In this document: positions 24,728 through 31,775 of the stretch, one piece after another
How the letters are laid out: each line of letters begins with the position of its first letter
How positions within the stretch are numbered: the stretch's first letter is position 1
DNA from: Alphaproteobacteria bacterium
GTDB lineage: Bacteria > Pseudomonadota > Alphaproteobacteria > M2410
NCBI GenBank assembly: GCA_006226415.1
Contig: SBGZ01000072.1
Location: forward strand, 1 to 44,383
Direction: 5' to 3'
DNA: 44,383 nt
Notes under the pieces: generated by a model
The model's database searches: none
Seen by the model: only the letters and a program-made list of their open reading frames with translations
What the model was told of the DNA's origin: nothing
Program-made: the position numbers and the translations under genes

Positions 24728-25801
24728 TCAGGCTCTCTTGCTGGTATCCCTGCCCCGCAGCATCCCATTCTTCTGCACCGCAGACCCACGCTCATACCAG
24801 CCTTGCGTATGATTGACGATGCGAACCACGCTCAGCATCACCGGCACTTCGATGAGAACCCCGACCACGGTCGCCAGCGCCGCGCCGGATGAAAAGCCGA
24901 AGAGGCTGATGGCGGCGGCCACCGCCAGCTCAAAGAAATTCGACGCGCCGATGAGCGCCGAAGGACAAGCGACCGCATGGGCTTCCCCCGCCGCGCGGTT
25001 GAGAAAATAGGCAAGACCTGAGTTAAAATAAACCTGGATCAGGATTGGCACCGCCAAGAGCACAATAATCATGGGCGCGGCCAGGATCTGCTCCCCCTGG
25101 AAGGCAAAGAGCAAGACCAGCGTCGAAAGGAGCGCCAGCAGAGAGGCGGGCTGCAGAACTGCGAGCAACTGGGCGAGCCGCGCTTCGCCTTGAGCCAGCG
25201 CCCATTTGCGCAGCCCCTGCGCCAGGATCACCGGCACCACAATGTAAAGACCCACCGAAAGGAAAAGCGTCTCCCAAGGCACCGTGATGGCTGAAAGACC
25301 GAGGAGGAAGGCCACGATGGGCGCGAAGGCAAAGATCATAATGACATCGTTAAGCGCCACCTGGGACAGGGTAAAATGCGGCTCCCCGTCCGACAGATTG
25401 CTCCAAACAAAGACCATGGCCGTACAAGGCGCCGCGGCCAACAGAATGAGCCCGGCGATATAGGAATCAATCTGCGCCGCCGGGAGATAGGGCCGGAACA
25501 AGCCGCCAATGAAGAGCCACCCGAGGAGCGCCATGGAAAAGGGCTTCACCAGCCAGTTGATCCCCAAGGTAACCCCAATCCCGCGCCAGTGTTTCCGGAC
25601 CTCAGACAAGGCGGCGAAATCAATTTTCATCAGCATGGGGATGATCATCGCCCAGATGAGCACCGCCACCGGCAGATTAACCTTGGCGACTTCCATCGCC
25701 CCGATCGCCTGAAAGAAACCCGGCATCAACCAGCCGAGCAAAATGCCGACGCCAATGCAGAGGGCAACCCACAAGGTCAAGTAGCGTTCAAATACATTCA
25801 T
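24728..25801 (-). CDS. acr3: ACR3-family arsenite efflux permease
   Basis: A 357-residue, ten-span inner-membrane carrier that expels arsenite. The conserved cysteine required for transport is in LLAAAPCTAMVFVWSNLSDG (fourth span), and the conserved glutamate in LIGASNFFELAVAAA (ninth span). Its ATG overlaps the stop of arsC by four bases (ATGA), so translation is coupled. It is the last gene of arsR-arsI-arsC-acr3 and converges with the PrsW gene; only 14 bp separate the two stops, and no terminator is evident. Confidence 0.93.
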   Translation of the reverse strand: MNVFERYLTLWVALCIGVGILLGWLMPGFFQAIGAMEVAKVNLPVAVLIWAMIIPMLMKIDFAALSEVRKHWRGIGVTLGINWLVKPFSMALLGWLFIGGLFRPYLPAAQIDSYIAGLILLAAAPCTAMVFVWSNLSDGEPHFTLSQVALNDVIMIFAFAPIVAFLLGLSAITVPWETLFLSVGLYIVVPVILAQGLRKWALAQGEARLAQLLAVLQPASLLALLSTLVLLFAFQGEQILAAPMIIVLLAVPILIQVYFNSGLAYFLNRAAGEAHAVACPSALIGASNFFELAVAAAISLFGFSSGAALATVVGVLIEVPVMLSVVRIVNHTQGWYERGSAVQKNGMLRGRDTSKRA

Positions 25802-26292
25802 GGGGAAGACTTTCCAATTTCTTGGAGCCGCGCCTTCAGCGCCTCGGCACCGAGGTCATCAAAAGGCAGATCCACAAATTGCTGCACCCGGTGGTGAAGC
25901 ACCTCATAGGCTGCCTGAAACGCGGCGGCTTTCTCCGCGTCAGAGCCCTTAACCCCTGCCGGATCTGGCAGCCCCCAATGGGCGCTCACCGGATGGCCTG
26001 GCCAAAGGGGACACGTCTCATTGGCCGCGCTGTCGCAGACGGTGAAGATAAAATCCATGTGGGGGCCATCGCCCCCTTCAAACTCATCCCAGGACTTGGA
26101 GCGAAAGTGGGACGTCTCATAGCCCTGGCGCGTCAACAGTTTCAGCGCATGAGGGTTGACCGCACCCGCAGGCTGACTGCCCGCGCTAAAACCCTGAAAA
26201 CGCCCCTCGCCGAGACGCGTGATCAGAGCTTCGCCAAGTATGCTCCGGGCTGAATTGCCGGTGCACAAAATCAAAACATTCTTTAAGGGCAC
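25798..26292 (-). CDS. arsC: Arsenate reductase, low-molecular-weight tyrosine phosphatase type
   Basis: Reduces arsenate to arsenite. The 164-residue protein has the P-loop CTGNSARS (Cys10 to Arg16), the general acid in WGLPDP (Asp110), and the two cysteines of the thioredoxin-coupled mechanism in TVCDSAANETCP (Cys86 and Cys94). Start assigned to GTG at 26292, with AAGGGAT upstream; the longer frame to 26439 would overlap arsI and adds arginine-rich junk. It lies between arsI (ten bases after its stop) and acr3 (4-bp overlap). In this operon it allows resistance to arsenate as well as arsenite. Confidence 0.92.
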   Translation of the reverse strand: MPLKNVLILCTGNSARSILGEALITRLGEGRFQGFSAGSQPAGAVNPHALKLLTRQGYETSHFRSKSWDEFEGGDGPHMDFIFTVCDSAANETCPLWPGHPVSAHWGLPDPAGVKGSDAEKAAAFQAAYEVLHHRVQQFVDLPFDDLGAEALKARLQEIGKSSP

Positions 26293-26302
26293 CGGCGATC
26301 CC

Positions 26303-26806
26303 TTAGCAGCAAGAACCAGTTGGTGCCGGCCGGGCCGCCTCTTCGGGCGCGCCGCAACAAGCAGCGGTCGCCTCTTCCGCTGGGCTGCAACAGGCCGCCG
26401 CCGGATCAGCCCCATCAGCCTCGCGCACATCACCGCCAAAGGTGGTGCTCTCGCCTTTCGTCAGAAAGGTCTCCCAGGAAACCCCTTGCGGGTCATCAAT
26501 CCAGCTCTTTTCTGATTGCGCATAGCAGCAGATCGTCTCGCCTTCTTCAAAGACCGGACGGTCCGCTTGCTTGAGCCGCGCATAAACTTCCGCAAGCTCA
26601 TCCTCGCTTTCGACCTGAATGCCGAGATGATCGACGCCCTTTTTGTCGCCCCGTGACGTGATGGCAAAATTGACGCGCGGATCATCGAGCATCCATTTCG
26701 CATAGTCGTCCTTGACGACCGTCGGCTCACTGGCAAAGAGCGCCTTGTAAAACAGAATGGATTGATCAAGGTCCGAGACCGAGAGATTGACATGCAAGCG
26801 TTTCAT
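26303..26806 (-). CDS. arsI: ArsI/CadI-type dioxygenase (C-As lyase family), cysteine-rich tail
   Basis: A 167-residue vicinal-oxygen-chelate protein. His5 (MKRLHVNLSV), His60 (GVDHLGIQV) and Glu112 (SWETF) fit the non-heme-iron site of ArsI, and the vicinal pair Cys93-Cys94 (TICCYAQS) binds trivalent organoarsenicals in characterised ArsI. ArsI cleaves the carbon-arsenic bond of methylarsenite; the closely related CadI proteins are cadmium-induced, so CadI remains an alternative. Unusually, the C-terminal tail adds three more Cys-Cys pairs (139-140, 150-151, 166-167). The ATG at 26806 overlaps the arsR stop by four bases. Confidence 0.85.
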   Translation of the reverse strand: MKRLHVNLSVSDLDQSILFYKALFASEPTVVKDDYAKWMLDDPRVNFAITSRGDKKGVDHLGIQVESEDELAEVYARLKQADRPVFEEGETICCYAQSEKSWIDDPQGVSWETFLTKGESTTFGGDVREADGADPAAACCSPAEEATAACCGAPEEAARPAPTGSCC

Positions 26807-27168
26807 TGGATGTCTCCTTGAGAGGTTGGTGCGACGCAGCACCCTTGCAAGACACTGTCGAGCGCGGGTGCACAAATTTCAGGCTGCCCTTGGCAGCAAT
26901 CTTCCATCAGGAAGCTCAAGAGATCCCGCGTGCCGCCGAAGTCGATGCGGTAGATAATCGACCGTCCCTGACGCTCTGACGTCACCAGCCCTGCTTGGAC
27001 GAGCACGGCCAGATGGGTTGAGAGTGTGTTGTGCGGAATGCCGAGTTCACGGGCGATATCCCCTGCTGGCAGTCCCGCCTCCCCCTGTTTGACCAGGCGG
27101 CGGAAGACTTCCAGACGAGTTTCCTGAGAAAGAGCCCCAAAGGCTTTAATGGCTGTGTTTGTTTCCAT
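26803..27168 (-). CDS. arsR: ArsR-family metalloregulatory repressor
   Basis: A 121-residue winged-helix repressor. The DNA-recognition helix is in ARELGIPHNTLSTHLAVLVQAG (39-60) and the beta-wing in VTSERQGRSIIYRID. The likely arsenite site is CCQGQPEIC (Cys91, Cys92, Cys99) in the C-terminal helix, resembling the CC-x-C arrangement of the Acidithiobacillus-type ArsR; Cys110-Cys111 form another pair. It is the first gene of the ars operon and should bind the palindrome that overlaps its own start codon, releasing it on arsenite binding. Confidence 0.93.
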   Translation of the reverse strand: METNTAIKAFGALSQETRLEVFRRLVKQGEAGLPAGDIARELGIPHNTLSTHLAVLVQAGLVTSERQGRSIIYRIDFGGTRDLLSFLMEDCCQGQPEICAPALDSVLQGCCVAPTSQGDIQ

Positions 27169-27190
27169 ATGTCGAGAAGTATCGACATAT
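27167..27190 (-). promoter_or_regulatory. ArsR operator (inverted repeat)
   Basis: Perfect 9-bp arms ATATGTCGA and TCGACATAT with a six-base spacer. The spacer is exactly the promoter -10 hexamer, and one arm contains part of the arsR start codon, so bound ArsR would block RNA polymerase. Confidence 0.8.
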
Positions 27191-27204
27191 CAGGAAATTG
27201 TCAA
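27176..27204 (-). promoter_or_regulatory. Promoter of the ars operon
   Basis: On the minus strand TTGACA (27204-27199) is followed after 17 bp by TACTTC (27181-27176). The -35 is a consensus match and spacing is ideal. Transcription should begin near 27168-27169, at or one base before the arsR ATG. Confidence 0.75.
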
Positions 27205-27225
27205 GCACGCCAACTGTGACGAGCG

Positions 27226-28875
27226 CTACCGCGTGGCTCTAAAGCTCTCCGCCGAGGCCATGCGCCAATATTCCGCGTAGGCCGTGCCCTCCGGCGCCTC
27301 GAGCAGCTCATTCTTCGCAAAGAAGGGATAGATGTGATCAATCCGGTGCACATCCACGGAGCTGACCCGGTGGATGAGGTGGTGGGGCTCAAGCCCCTCC
27401 GGATGGTCAAGCCCGGCCGCCGCAACGATATCGGCCAATGCCTCCAGGGTCTTGCCGTGAAACCGTGCCGCCCGCGCCGCCTGCACCGGCACCACGAGCC
27501 CGCGCTGGCGCCCCGGGTCCTGTGTTGCAATTCCGGTTGGACAGCTCCCCAGGTGGCATCGCAAAGACTGCACGCAGCCGATTGAAAACATGAAAGCCCG
27601 CGCCGCATTGCACCAATCTGCCCCGATGGCAAAATTGCGCGCGAGCCCCGCCGCGGAGAAAACCTTGCCCGCCGCCGCCAGACGCACTTCATCGCGCAGG
27701 CCCGTCCCCACCAGCGCATTGCGCATAGTGACAAGCCCCTCGGTAAGCGGTGCGCCCACATGGTTGGAAAGCTCAAGCGGCGCTGCGCCCGTACCCCCTT
27801 CGGCGCCGTCCACCACAATATAGTCGAGCCGGAGCCCGGTCTGAAGCATGGCCTTCATGATCGCCATCACTTCATGCACATGGCCGACACAGAGCTTGAT
27901 GCCCACCGGCTTGCCGCCGGAAAGCTCGCGCATCTGCGCCGCAAACTCCAGGAGCTCAATGGGCGTTGAAAAGGCCGAATGGCGCCGCGGTGAAATACAG
28001 TCCTCGCCGATGGGCACACGCCGTGTCGCCGCGATCTCCGGCGTCACCTTGGCCCCGGGCAACATACCGCCATGGCCGGGCTTGGCGCCCTGGCTCAGTT
28101 TAATCTCGGTCATCTTGACCTCGGGCCGCTGCGCGTTCTCCGCAAAGAGCGCCGGATCAAAATGCCCCTTGTCGTCGCGGCAGCCAAAATAGCCGGACCC
28201 GATCTCCCAGACGAGATCGCCGCCGTGTTTCAGGTGATAGGGGCTGATGCCGCCCTCCCCCGTGTCGTGATAAAAGCCGCCTTGTTTGGCGGCCAGGTTC
28301 AGCGCCTCAATGGCACGGGCCGAGAGCGAGCCAAAGCTCATGGCTGAAATATTGAAAACGGAAGCGCTATAGGGCTGCGCGCAGTCCTTGCCGCCCACTG
28401 TGACACGCGCGTCCGCCACCAGATCCGGCGCCGGCGCTATGGAATGGTTGATCCACTCATAATCATCCGCGTCCGTGTCGAGCTTGGTGCCAAAGGGCAC
28501 GGTGTCCGTCTCGCCGCGCGCGCGGGCCTGCACCAGATTGCGCGCCTCAAAGCTGAAAGGCTCCCCTTCCAGGTCCCCCTCCACGATATAGGCCCGCAGA
28601 TAGGGTCTCAGATCATAGAACAGCCAGCGAATGCGCGCCGCCACCGGATAGTTGCGCATCAGCGTCCAGCGCTGCTGCATCACATCATAAATGCCAAGGA
28701 GAACGAGCGCCGCGCCCATCACCGCGCCAATCAGCCACCACTTGCTGTAGGCCGCCCCCAGAAAACAAAAGAAGCCGGTGAGAAAGAGCGCCGCCAAGGG
28801 CACCAGGGCCCGCTTCAGCCCGTCCCGGCTCACGAAGGCTTTTATAAAACTGTTGTTATCGGATTGTTGGGCCAA
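27226..28875 (-). CDS. FMN-binding glutamate-synthase-like protein, membrane-anchored
   Basis: A 549-residue protein of the stand-alone glutamate-synthase alpha-subunit family. Two membrane segments (about 24-65) precede a TIM-barrel domain with KLSQGAKPGHGGMLPGAKVT, the FMN-binding DYIVVDGAEGGTGAAPLEL, and the [3Fe-4S] motif C-x5-C-x4-C (CVQSLRCHLGSC). It lacks the amidotransferase domain of GltB, so it is not a complete glutamate synthase; its reaction is unknown. The start is TTG at 28875, chosen because GAAGGAG is eight bases upstream. It stops 22 bases upstream of the ars promoter -35 and reads in the same direction. Confidence 0.85.
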   Translation of the reverse strand: MAQQSDNNSFIKAFVSRDGLKRALVPLAALFLTGFFCFLGAAYSKWWLIGAVMGAALVLLGIYDVMQQRWTLMRNYPVAARIRWLFYDLRPYLRAYIVEGDLEGEPFSFEARNLVQARARGETDTVPFGTKLDTDADDYEWINHSIAPAPDLVADARVTVGGKDCAQPYSASVFNISAMSFGSLSARAIEALNLAAKQGGFYHDTGEGGISPYHLKHGGDLVWEIGSGYFGCRDDKGHFDPALFAENAQRPEVKMTEIKLSQGAKPGHGGMLPGAKVTPEIAATRRVPIGEDCISPRRHSAFSTPIELLEFAAQMRELSGGKPVGIKLCVGHVHEVMAIMKAMLQTGLRLDYIVVDGAEGGTGAAPLELSNHVGAPLTEGLVTMRNALVGTGLRDEVRLAAAGKVFSAAGLARNFAIGADWCNAARAFMFSIGCVQSLRCHLGSCPTGIATQDPGRQRGLVVPVQAARAARFHGKTLEALADIVAAAGLDHPEGLEPHHLIHRVSSVDVHRIDHIYPFFAKNELLEAPEGTAYAEYWRMASAESFRATR

Positions 28876-28931
28876 CGCGCGCGCTCCTTCCGCAAAGATC
28901 TGGGCGGGGAATCTGGAGCCTTCAGGCTACA

Positions 28932-29384
28932 TCACTTAGGGCTCTGAGCAAACTCAGCCATCAGCTGTTCGTATTCGGCCTCGGAAGGAAATTTTTCGTA
29001 AGCATGCGGCGCGCCGGTTTTGGCCCAGGGCAGCTTCTCACAGGTGTAACTCTCCAGGAAAGGCGTGAAGGTCGCCGCATTGTCGAGCATCATGGCCCGC
29101 ACATTAACAAAGGCTGGCGGCCCGTCGAAGGTGGTAAACATCCAGCTCTTGCAGTGATCGCAGCAGCGGTGATCGTGATCGATCTGCCGCCCACCCAGCA
29201 CCGTCTCGCCTTTGGTCACTTTGAAGTTCTCGGCGCGGTAAAGGGTCGACAGCGAAAAGGCACTCGCCGTCATCTTCTGACAGCCGGTGCAATGACAGGC
29301 CATGGTCAGCACCGGGCCGCCAGTCACTTCAATCTCAACCCTGCCGCAGCGGCAGGAACCTTTGAGGGTGGACAACAAATTCAT
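28932..29384 (-). CDS. GFA-family zinc protein
   Basis: A 150-residue protein of the glutathione-dependent formaldehyde-activating (GFA/CENP-V) family. Zinc ligands are visible as CRCG near residue 11, CHCTGC at about 30-35, and CCDHC near 74-78. The family was named for a proposed glutathione-formaldehyde condensation, an activity that has been disputed, and most members have no known reaction. It is followed 56 bp later by the glutamate-synthase-like gene on the same strand. Confidence 0.88.
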   Translation of the reverse strand: MNLLSTLKGSCRCGRVEIEVTGGPVLTMACHCTGCQKMTASAFSLSTLYRAENFKVTKGETVLGGRQIDHDHRCCDHCKSWMFTTFDGPPAFVNVRAMMLDNAATFTPFLESYTCEKLPWAKTGAPHAYEKFPSEAEYEQLMAEFAQSPK

Positions 29385-29421
29385 ATTCCCGATATGCAGT
29401 TTTAGCTACGATCCCGAATTT

Positions 29422-30174
29422 CTAAGTTCTCATCTTAGCTCCACCGGGCAATAGTCCGTCACTCACTGAAAGTATTCTTTCAAGCCCAATTGCAAGAGAT
29501 TGGCAAAGATTTTTATGAGATTCGTCTTCTAACATTCTTGAGCCTTTATCAACCACCTTCCCGTTTGGGCGAACATTGAATATTCTTGTTCGCCCGTCAC
29601 TGAATGAATGATTGTACAAGTATCTCCTGACATGTTTTGATCTCCGTTCAATCGCTCCCGTCAATGCTTTTACCAAGTCATTAGGCATGTGAGCGACATT
29701 AGGATCAGAAAAATGCGATAATTCTTCCACTAGTCTTTTGGGGCCCAACGACTCGATCACACCAACTTGTAAAGCGTTAGGCAAAGAGTTGATTGTCGAC
29801 CTGGTTTCAACAAACGCTACCTTCCATTTCCCTTTGCCGTATTGTTTCACAAAAATGCCATCAATTCTTTGCCGCGTATCAGGACGGGATGGAAGCTGCG
29901 TCCAGCCATCTACAACAAACAAAACCCCTGTTAGCAATTCACCGACCCTACCGATCGCAGGATTTCCAGGGCCACCAGCTCCATTACTCGCTACTTGAAA
30001 CTGCAATCCAAGATGATTTCCGTTTGCAGAAGCTGGAAGATAAGATAAATCTAATTTTACAGGGCGATACCACCTTGTCAGTTGCCGTAACCACACAGCA
30101 ATCATTGCAAGTGATATAAAAATTCCGCCTGCCAAGTAAATCCAATTATTGTCAGCAAAACTAAATTCGCCCAT
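29422..30174 (-). CDS. AT-rich orphan gene: membrane-anchored protein of unknown function
   Basis: A 250-residue protein with one N-terminal membrane segment (WIYLAGGIFISLAMIAVWL) and a soluble domain. The stretch RIDGIFVKQYGKGKWKV followed by AFVETRS has the shape of a PD-(D/E)xK nuclease-like core (an Asp, then E-x-R in place of E-x-K), but this is only a resemblance. Base composition is clearly richer in A and T than the neighbours, and the gene adjoins tRNA-Leu, both hints of horizontal acquisition. The ATG at 30174 is assumed; the frame continues upstream through the tandem repeats as a leucine-glutamine stretch (LLQLLQLLQ), which could be an extension. Confidence 0.6.
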   Translation of the reverse strand: MGEFSFADNNWIYLAGGIFISLAMIAVWLRQLTRWYRPVKLDLSYLPASANGNHLGLQFQVASNGAGGPGNPAIGRVGELLTGVLFVVDGWTQLPSRPDTRQRIDGIFVKQYGKGKWKVAFVETRSTINSLPNALQVGVIESLGPKRLVEELSHFSDPNVAHMPNDLVKALTGAIERRSKHVRRYLYNHSFSDGRTRIFNVRPNGKVVDKGSRMLEDESHKNLCQSLAIGLERILSVSDGLLPGGAKMRT

Positions 30175-30184
30175 AGCCCCCCCG

Positions 30185-30220
30185 AATTGCAATAATTGCA
30201 ATAATTGCAATAATTGCAAT
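30185..30220. repeat. Four 9-bp tandem repeats, AATTGCAAT
   Basis: Four perfect copies of AATTGCAAT stand head to tail; each contains the palindrome ATTGCAAT, and a partial fifth copy runs into a T-tract. They sit 10 bases upstream of the presumed start of the AT-rich gene. They could be binding sites for a regulator, a phase-variable slippage tract or a small iteron-like array. Confidence 0.8.
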
Positions 30221-30279
30221 AATTTTTTGCCACCCACCAGAAGTCTACATGCTTTTCTCGAATTTTAAAGCCGGAATTT

Positions 30280-30366
30280 TGGTGCGGACGGAGGGACTCG
30301 AACCCTCAACCTCTTACGAGGGACAGATTTTAAGTCTGTTGCGTATACCAATTCCGCCACGTCCGC
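30280..30366 (-). tRNA. tRNA-Leu (anticodon UAA)
   Basis: On the minus strand a complete class II tRNA: seven-base acceptor stem GCGGACG pairing with CGTCCGC, D-arm with GG in TTGGTATA, anticodon stem ACAGA/TCTGT around CTTAAAA (anticodon TAA), a long variable arm (CCTCGTAAGAGG), T-arm GGGTTCGAGTCCC, and an encoded CCA. The discriminator base is A, as required for leucine. Confidence 0.95.
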
Positions 30367-30477
30367 TCATGTCGCGCCCTTATCGCGCCTTGTCGTATCT
30401 GGGGCGCTCAAGACCGGGGGACCATGCCTGATTTGCCCGGCAGATGCCAGTATTTTGGGAGGGTTTCCCCCGGATTT

Positions 30478-30592
30478 CCTTCTCACCCGGGGAGAAGGTG
30501 GCGAGCAACGCGAGCCGGATGAGGGGTGAGGTCCAAGACCCCTCACCCGAAAGGCCAATCGCCTTGCGACCTCTCCCTAAGGGAGAGGTAGG
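30478..30592. repeat. Second palindromic repeat family (GATGAGGGG type)
   Basis: A composite of three hairpins: CCTTCTCACCCGGGGAGAAGG, then GATGAGGGGTGAG opposite CCCCTCACCC, then CCTCTCCCTAAGGGAGAGG. A related element occurs at 43423-43520. This type of repeat is widespread in proteobacterial intergenic regions. Confidence 0.7.
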
Positions 30593-30711
30593 CCAAGATT
30601 TCTCATTCCCAGGAATAATTCTATATCTCGTTCCCCCGCGAAGGCGGGGGTCCAGGGCGACCCACACAGGCTTCACAATTGGCCCCTGGGTTCCCGCCTG
30701 CGCGGGAACAC
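30570..30711. repeat. 142-bp direct repeat, copy 1
   Basis: Begins with the hairpin CCTCTCCCTAAGGGAGAGG and ends with the palindromic REP pair at 30630-30711. Differs from copy 2 at six positions by my alignment. Confidence 0.85.
30630..30711. repeat. REPIN-like element, copy 1
   Basis: Two inverted REP-type palindromes (CCCCCGCGAAGGCGGGGG and TTCCCGCCTGCGCGGGAA), each ending in a CCAGGG/CCCTGG stretch facing the other, enclose about 30 bases. The layout, two inverted copies of one repeat, is that of a REPIN. Confidence 0.75.
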
Positions 30712-30778
30712 ATCAAAGTTGTTGGGGACGAATGAACCGGCACTCCTCTCCATGAGGTGGAGGAAATATCAGGCCGCC

Positions 30779-30920
30779 CCTCTCCCCCAGGGAGAGGGAG
30801 GCCAAGATTTCTCATCCCCAGGAACAATTCTATATCTCGTTCCCCCGCGAAGGCGGGGGTCCAGAGCGACCCACACAGGCTTCACAATTGGCCCCTGGGT
30901 TCCCGCCTGCGCGGGAACAC
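30779..30920. repeat. 142-bp direct repeat, copy 2
   Basis: Same length and order as copy 1, beginning CCTCTCCCCCAGGGAGAGG and ending at GGGAACAC. It ends eight bases before the stop of the CinA-like gene. Confidence 0.85.
30839..30920. repeat. REPIN-like element, copy 2
   Basis: Differs from copy 1 only in one base within CCAGGG (CCAGAG). It carries the same inverted pair of GC palindromes. Confidence 0.75.
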
Positions 30921-30928
30921 GCACCCCC

Positions 30929-31684
30929 TCAACCCCGCTCCACCTCAGGCTCCTGGCCGAGAGAGCGCATGAGGGCCATGACCTTTTCCGCTGCCGCGTC
31001 GAGCAGGGCAAGGTCTGAGGAGCGCAAGACCAGCGTGACCCCATAGCGCTTGCCGCGATAAAAGGGATAGGAGCCCATGGAGACATCCGGATAGGCCTCC
31101 TGCAGGCGCCCAAGGGGCTTGGCGAGATCGCCTTCCGCCAGATGCGCCGACAGACTGACACTGGCCACCCGCGCCCCGCCGACCAGCTCGCCGCGCAAGC
31201 TCTCCAGCATGGCCTCCACCAGCATGGGGATGCCCGCCATCACGAAAACATTTTCAAGCCGAAAACCCGGCGCCTTGGATATCGGATTTTCAATCAGCGA
31301 CGCCCCGTCCGGGATCCGCGCCATCCTGAGCCGCGCCTCATTGAGCATCTCTTTGTCGTAGCGCGCTTCAAACATCTTCACCACCTCCGGGTGATGATCG
31401 ATGCCGACCCCAAAAGCCTTGGCGATAGAATCCGCCGTAATGTCATCATGGGTCGGGCCGATGCCGCCGGTCGTAAACACATAGGTGTAACGCGCGCGCA
31501 GCGCATTCACCGCATCGACAATCTCTTGTTCGATGTCCGGCACCACCCGCGCCTCTTTCACCTGAATGCCAAGTTCGCCCAGCCAGGTGGCGATATAGCC
31601 AATGTTCTTATCCTTGGTGCGACCAGAGAGGATTTCATCACCGATCACAAGCACGGCGGCGGTTACAATGTCGGAAGGGGCCAT
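30929..31684 (-). CDS. CinA-like molybdopterin-binding-domain protein
   Basis: A 251-residue protein with the MoCF/CinA N-terminal domain: VIGDEILSGRTKDKN near residue 14, TTGGIGPTHDDITADSIAKA near 70, and IPDGASLIENPISKAPGF near 125. It lacks the C-terminal nicotinamide-nucleotide amidase domain, as in the short alphaproteobacterial form. Pyrophosphatase activity on ADP-ribose-type nucleotides is known for some CinA proteins; the activity of this truncated form is unknown. It is divergent from sfsA (91 bp between the starts) and abuts the repeat nest. Confidence 0.85.
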   Translation of the reverse strand: MAPSDIVTAAVLVIGDEILSGRTKDKNIGYIATWLGELGIQVKEARVVPDIEQEIVDAVNALRARYTYVFTTGGIGPTHDDITADSIAKAFGVGIDHHPEVVKMFEARYDKEMLNEARLRMARIPDGASLIENPISKAPGFRLENVFVMAGIPMLVEAMLESLRGELVGGARVASVSLSAHLAEGDLAKPLGRLQEAYPDVSMGSYPFYRGKRYGVTLVLRSSDLALLDAAAEKVMALMRSLGQEPEVERG

Positions 31685-31775
31685 ATGTCAAACGTCCTTG
31701 GGATATCCGCCTCAAGCTTATTGCATTTCCAAGGCACTTCCAGTCTAAAACAGGTGAATTTGAAAGGTTTGTCAC

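Larger units (their letters stand above)
30367..30928. other. Non-coding repeat nest between tRNA-Leu and the CinA-like gene
   Basis: These 562 bases contain no gene. They hold GC-rich palindromes, among them a hairpin CCTTCTCACCCGGGGAGAAGG near 30478 with associated CCCTC/GAGGG elements, and two copies of a 142-bp unit. Several short open frames here are artefacts of the GC-rich repeats. Confidence 0.85.

Noticed and set aside
24714-24745. Terminator between the PrsW gene and acr3
   Set aside because: Only a weak TGACACC/GGGGTCA pairing with a mismatch and no T-run; not called.
29385-30366. Genomic island integrated in tRNA-Leu with flanking att sites
   Set aside because: I searched by eye for a copy of the tRNA 3' end near the far side of the AT-rich gene and found none, and no integrase is present. 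The horizontal-origin idea is kept only as a weak hypothesis.
30249-31018. Several 60-100 codon frames in the repeat nest
   Set aside because: They consist of arginine/proline-rich translations of GC palindromes and change with each repeat copy.
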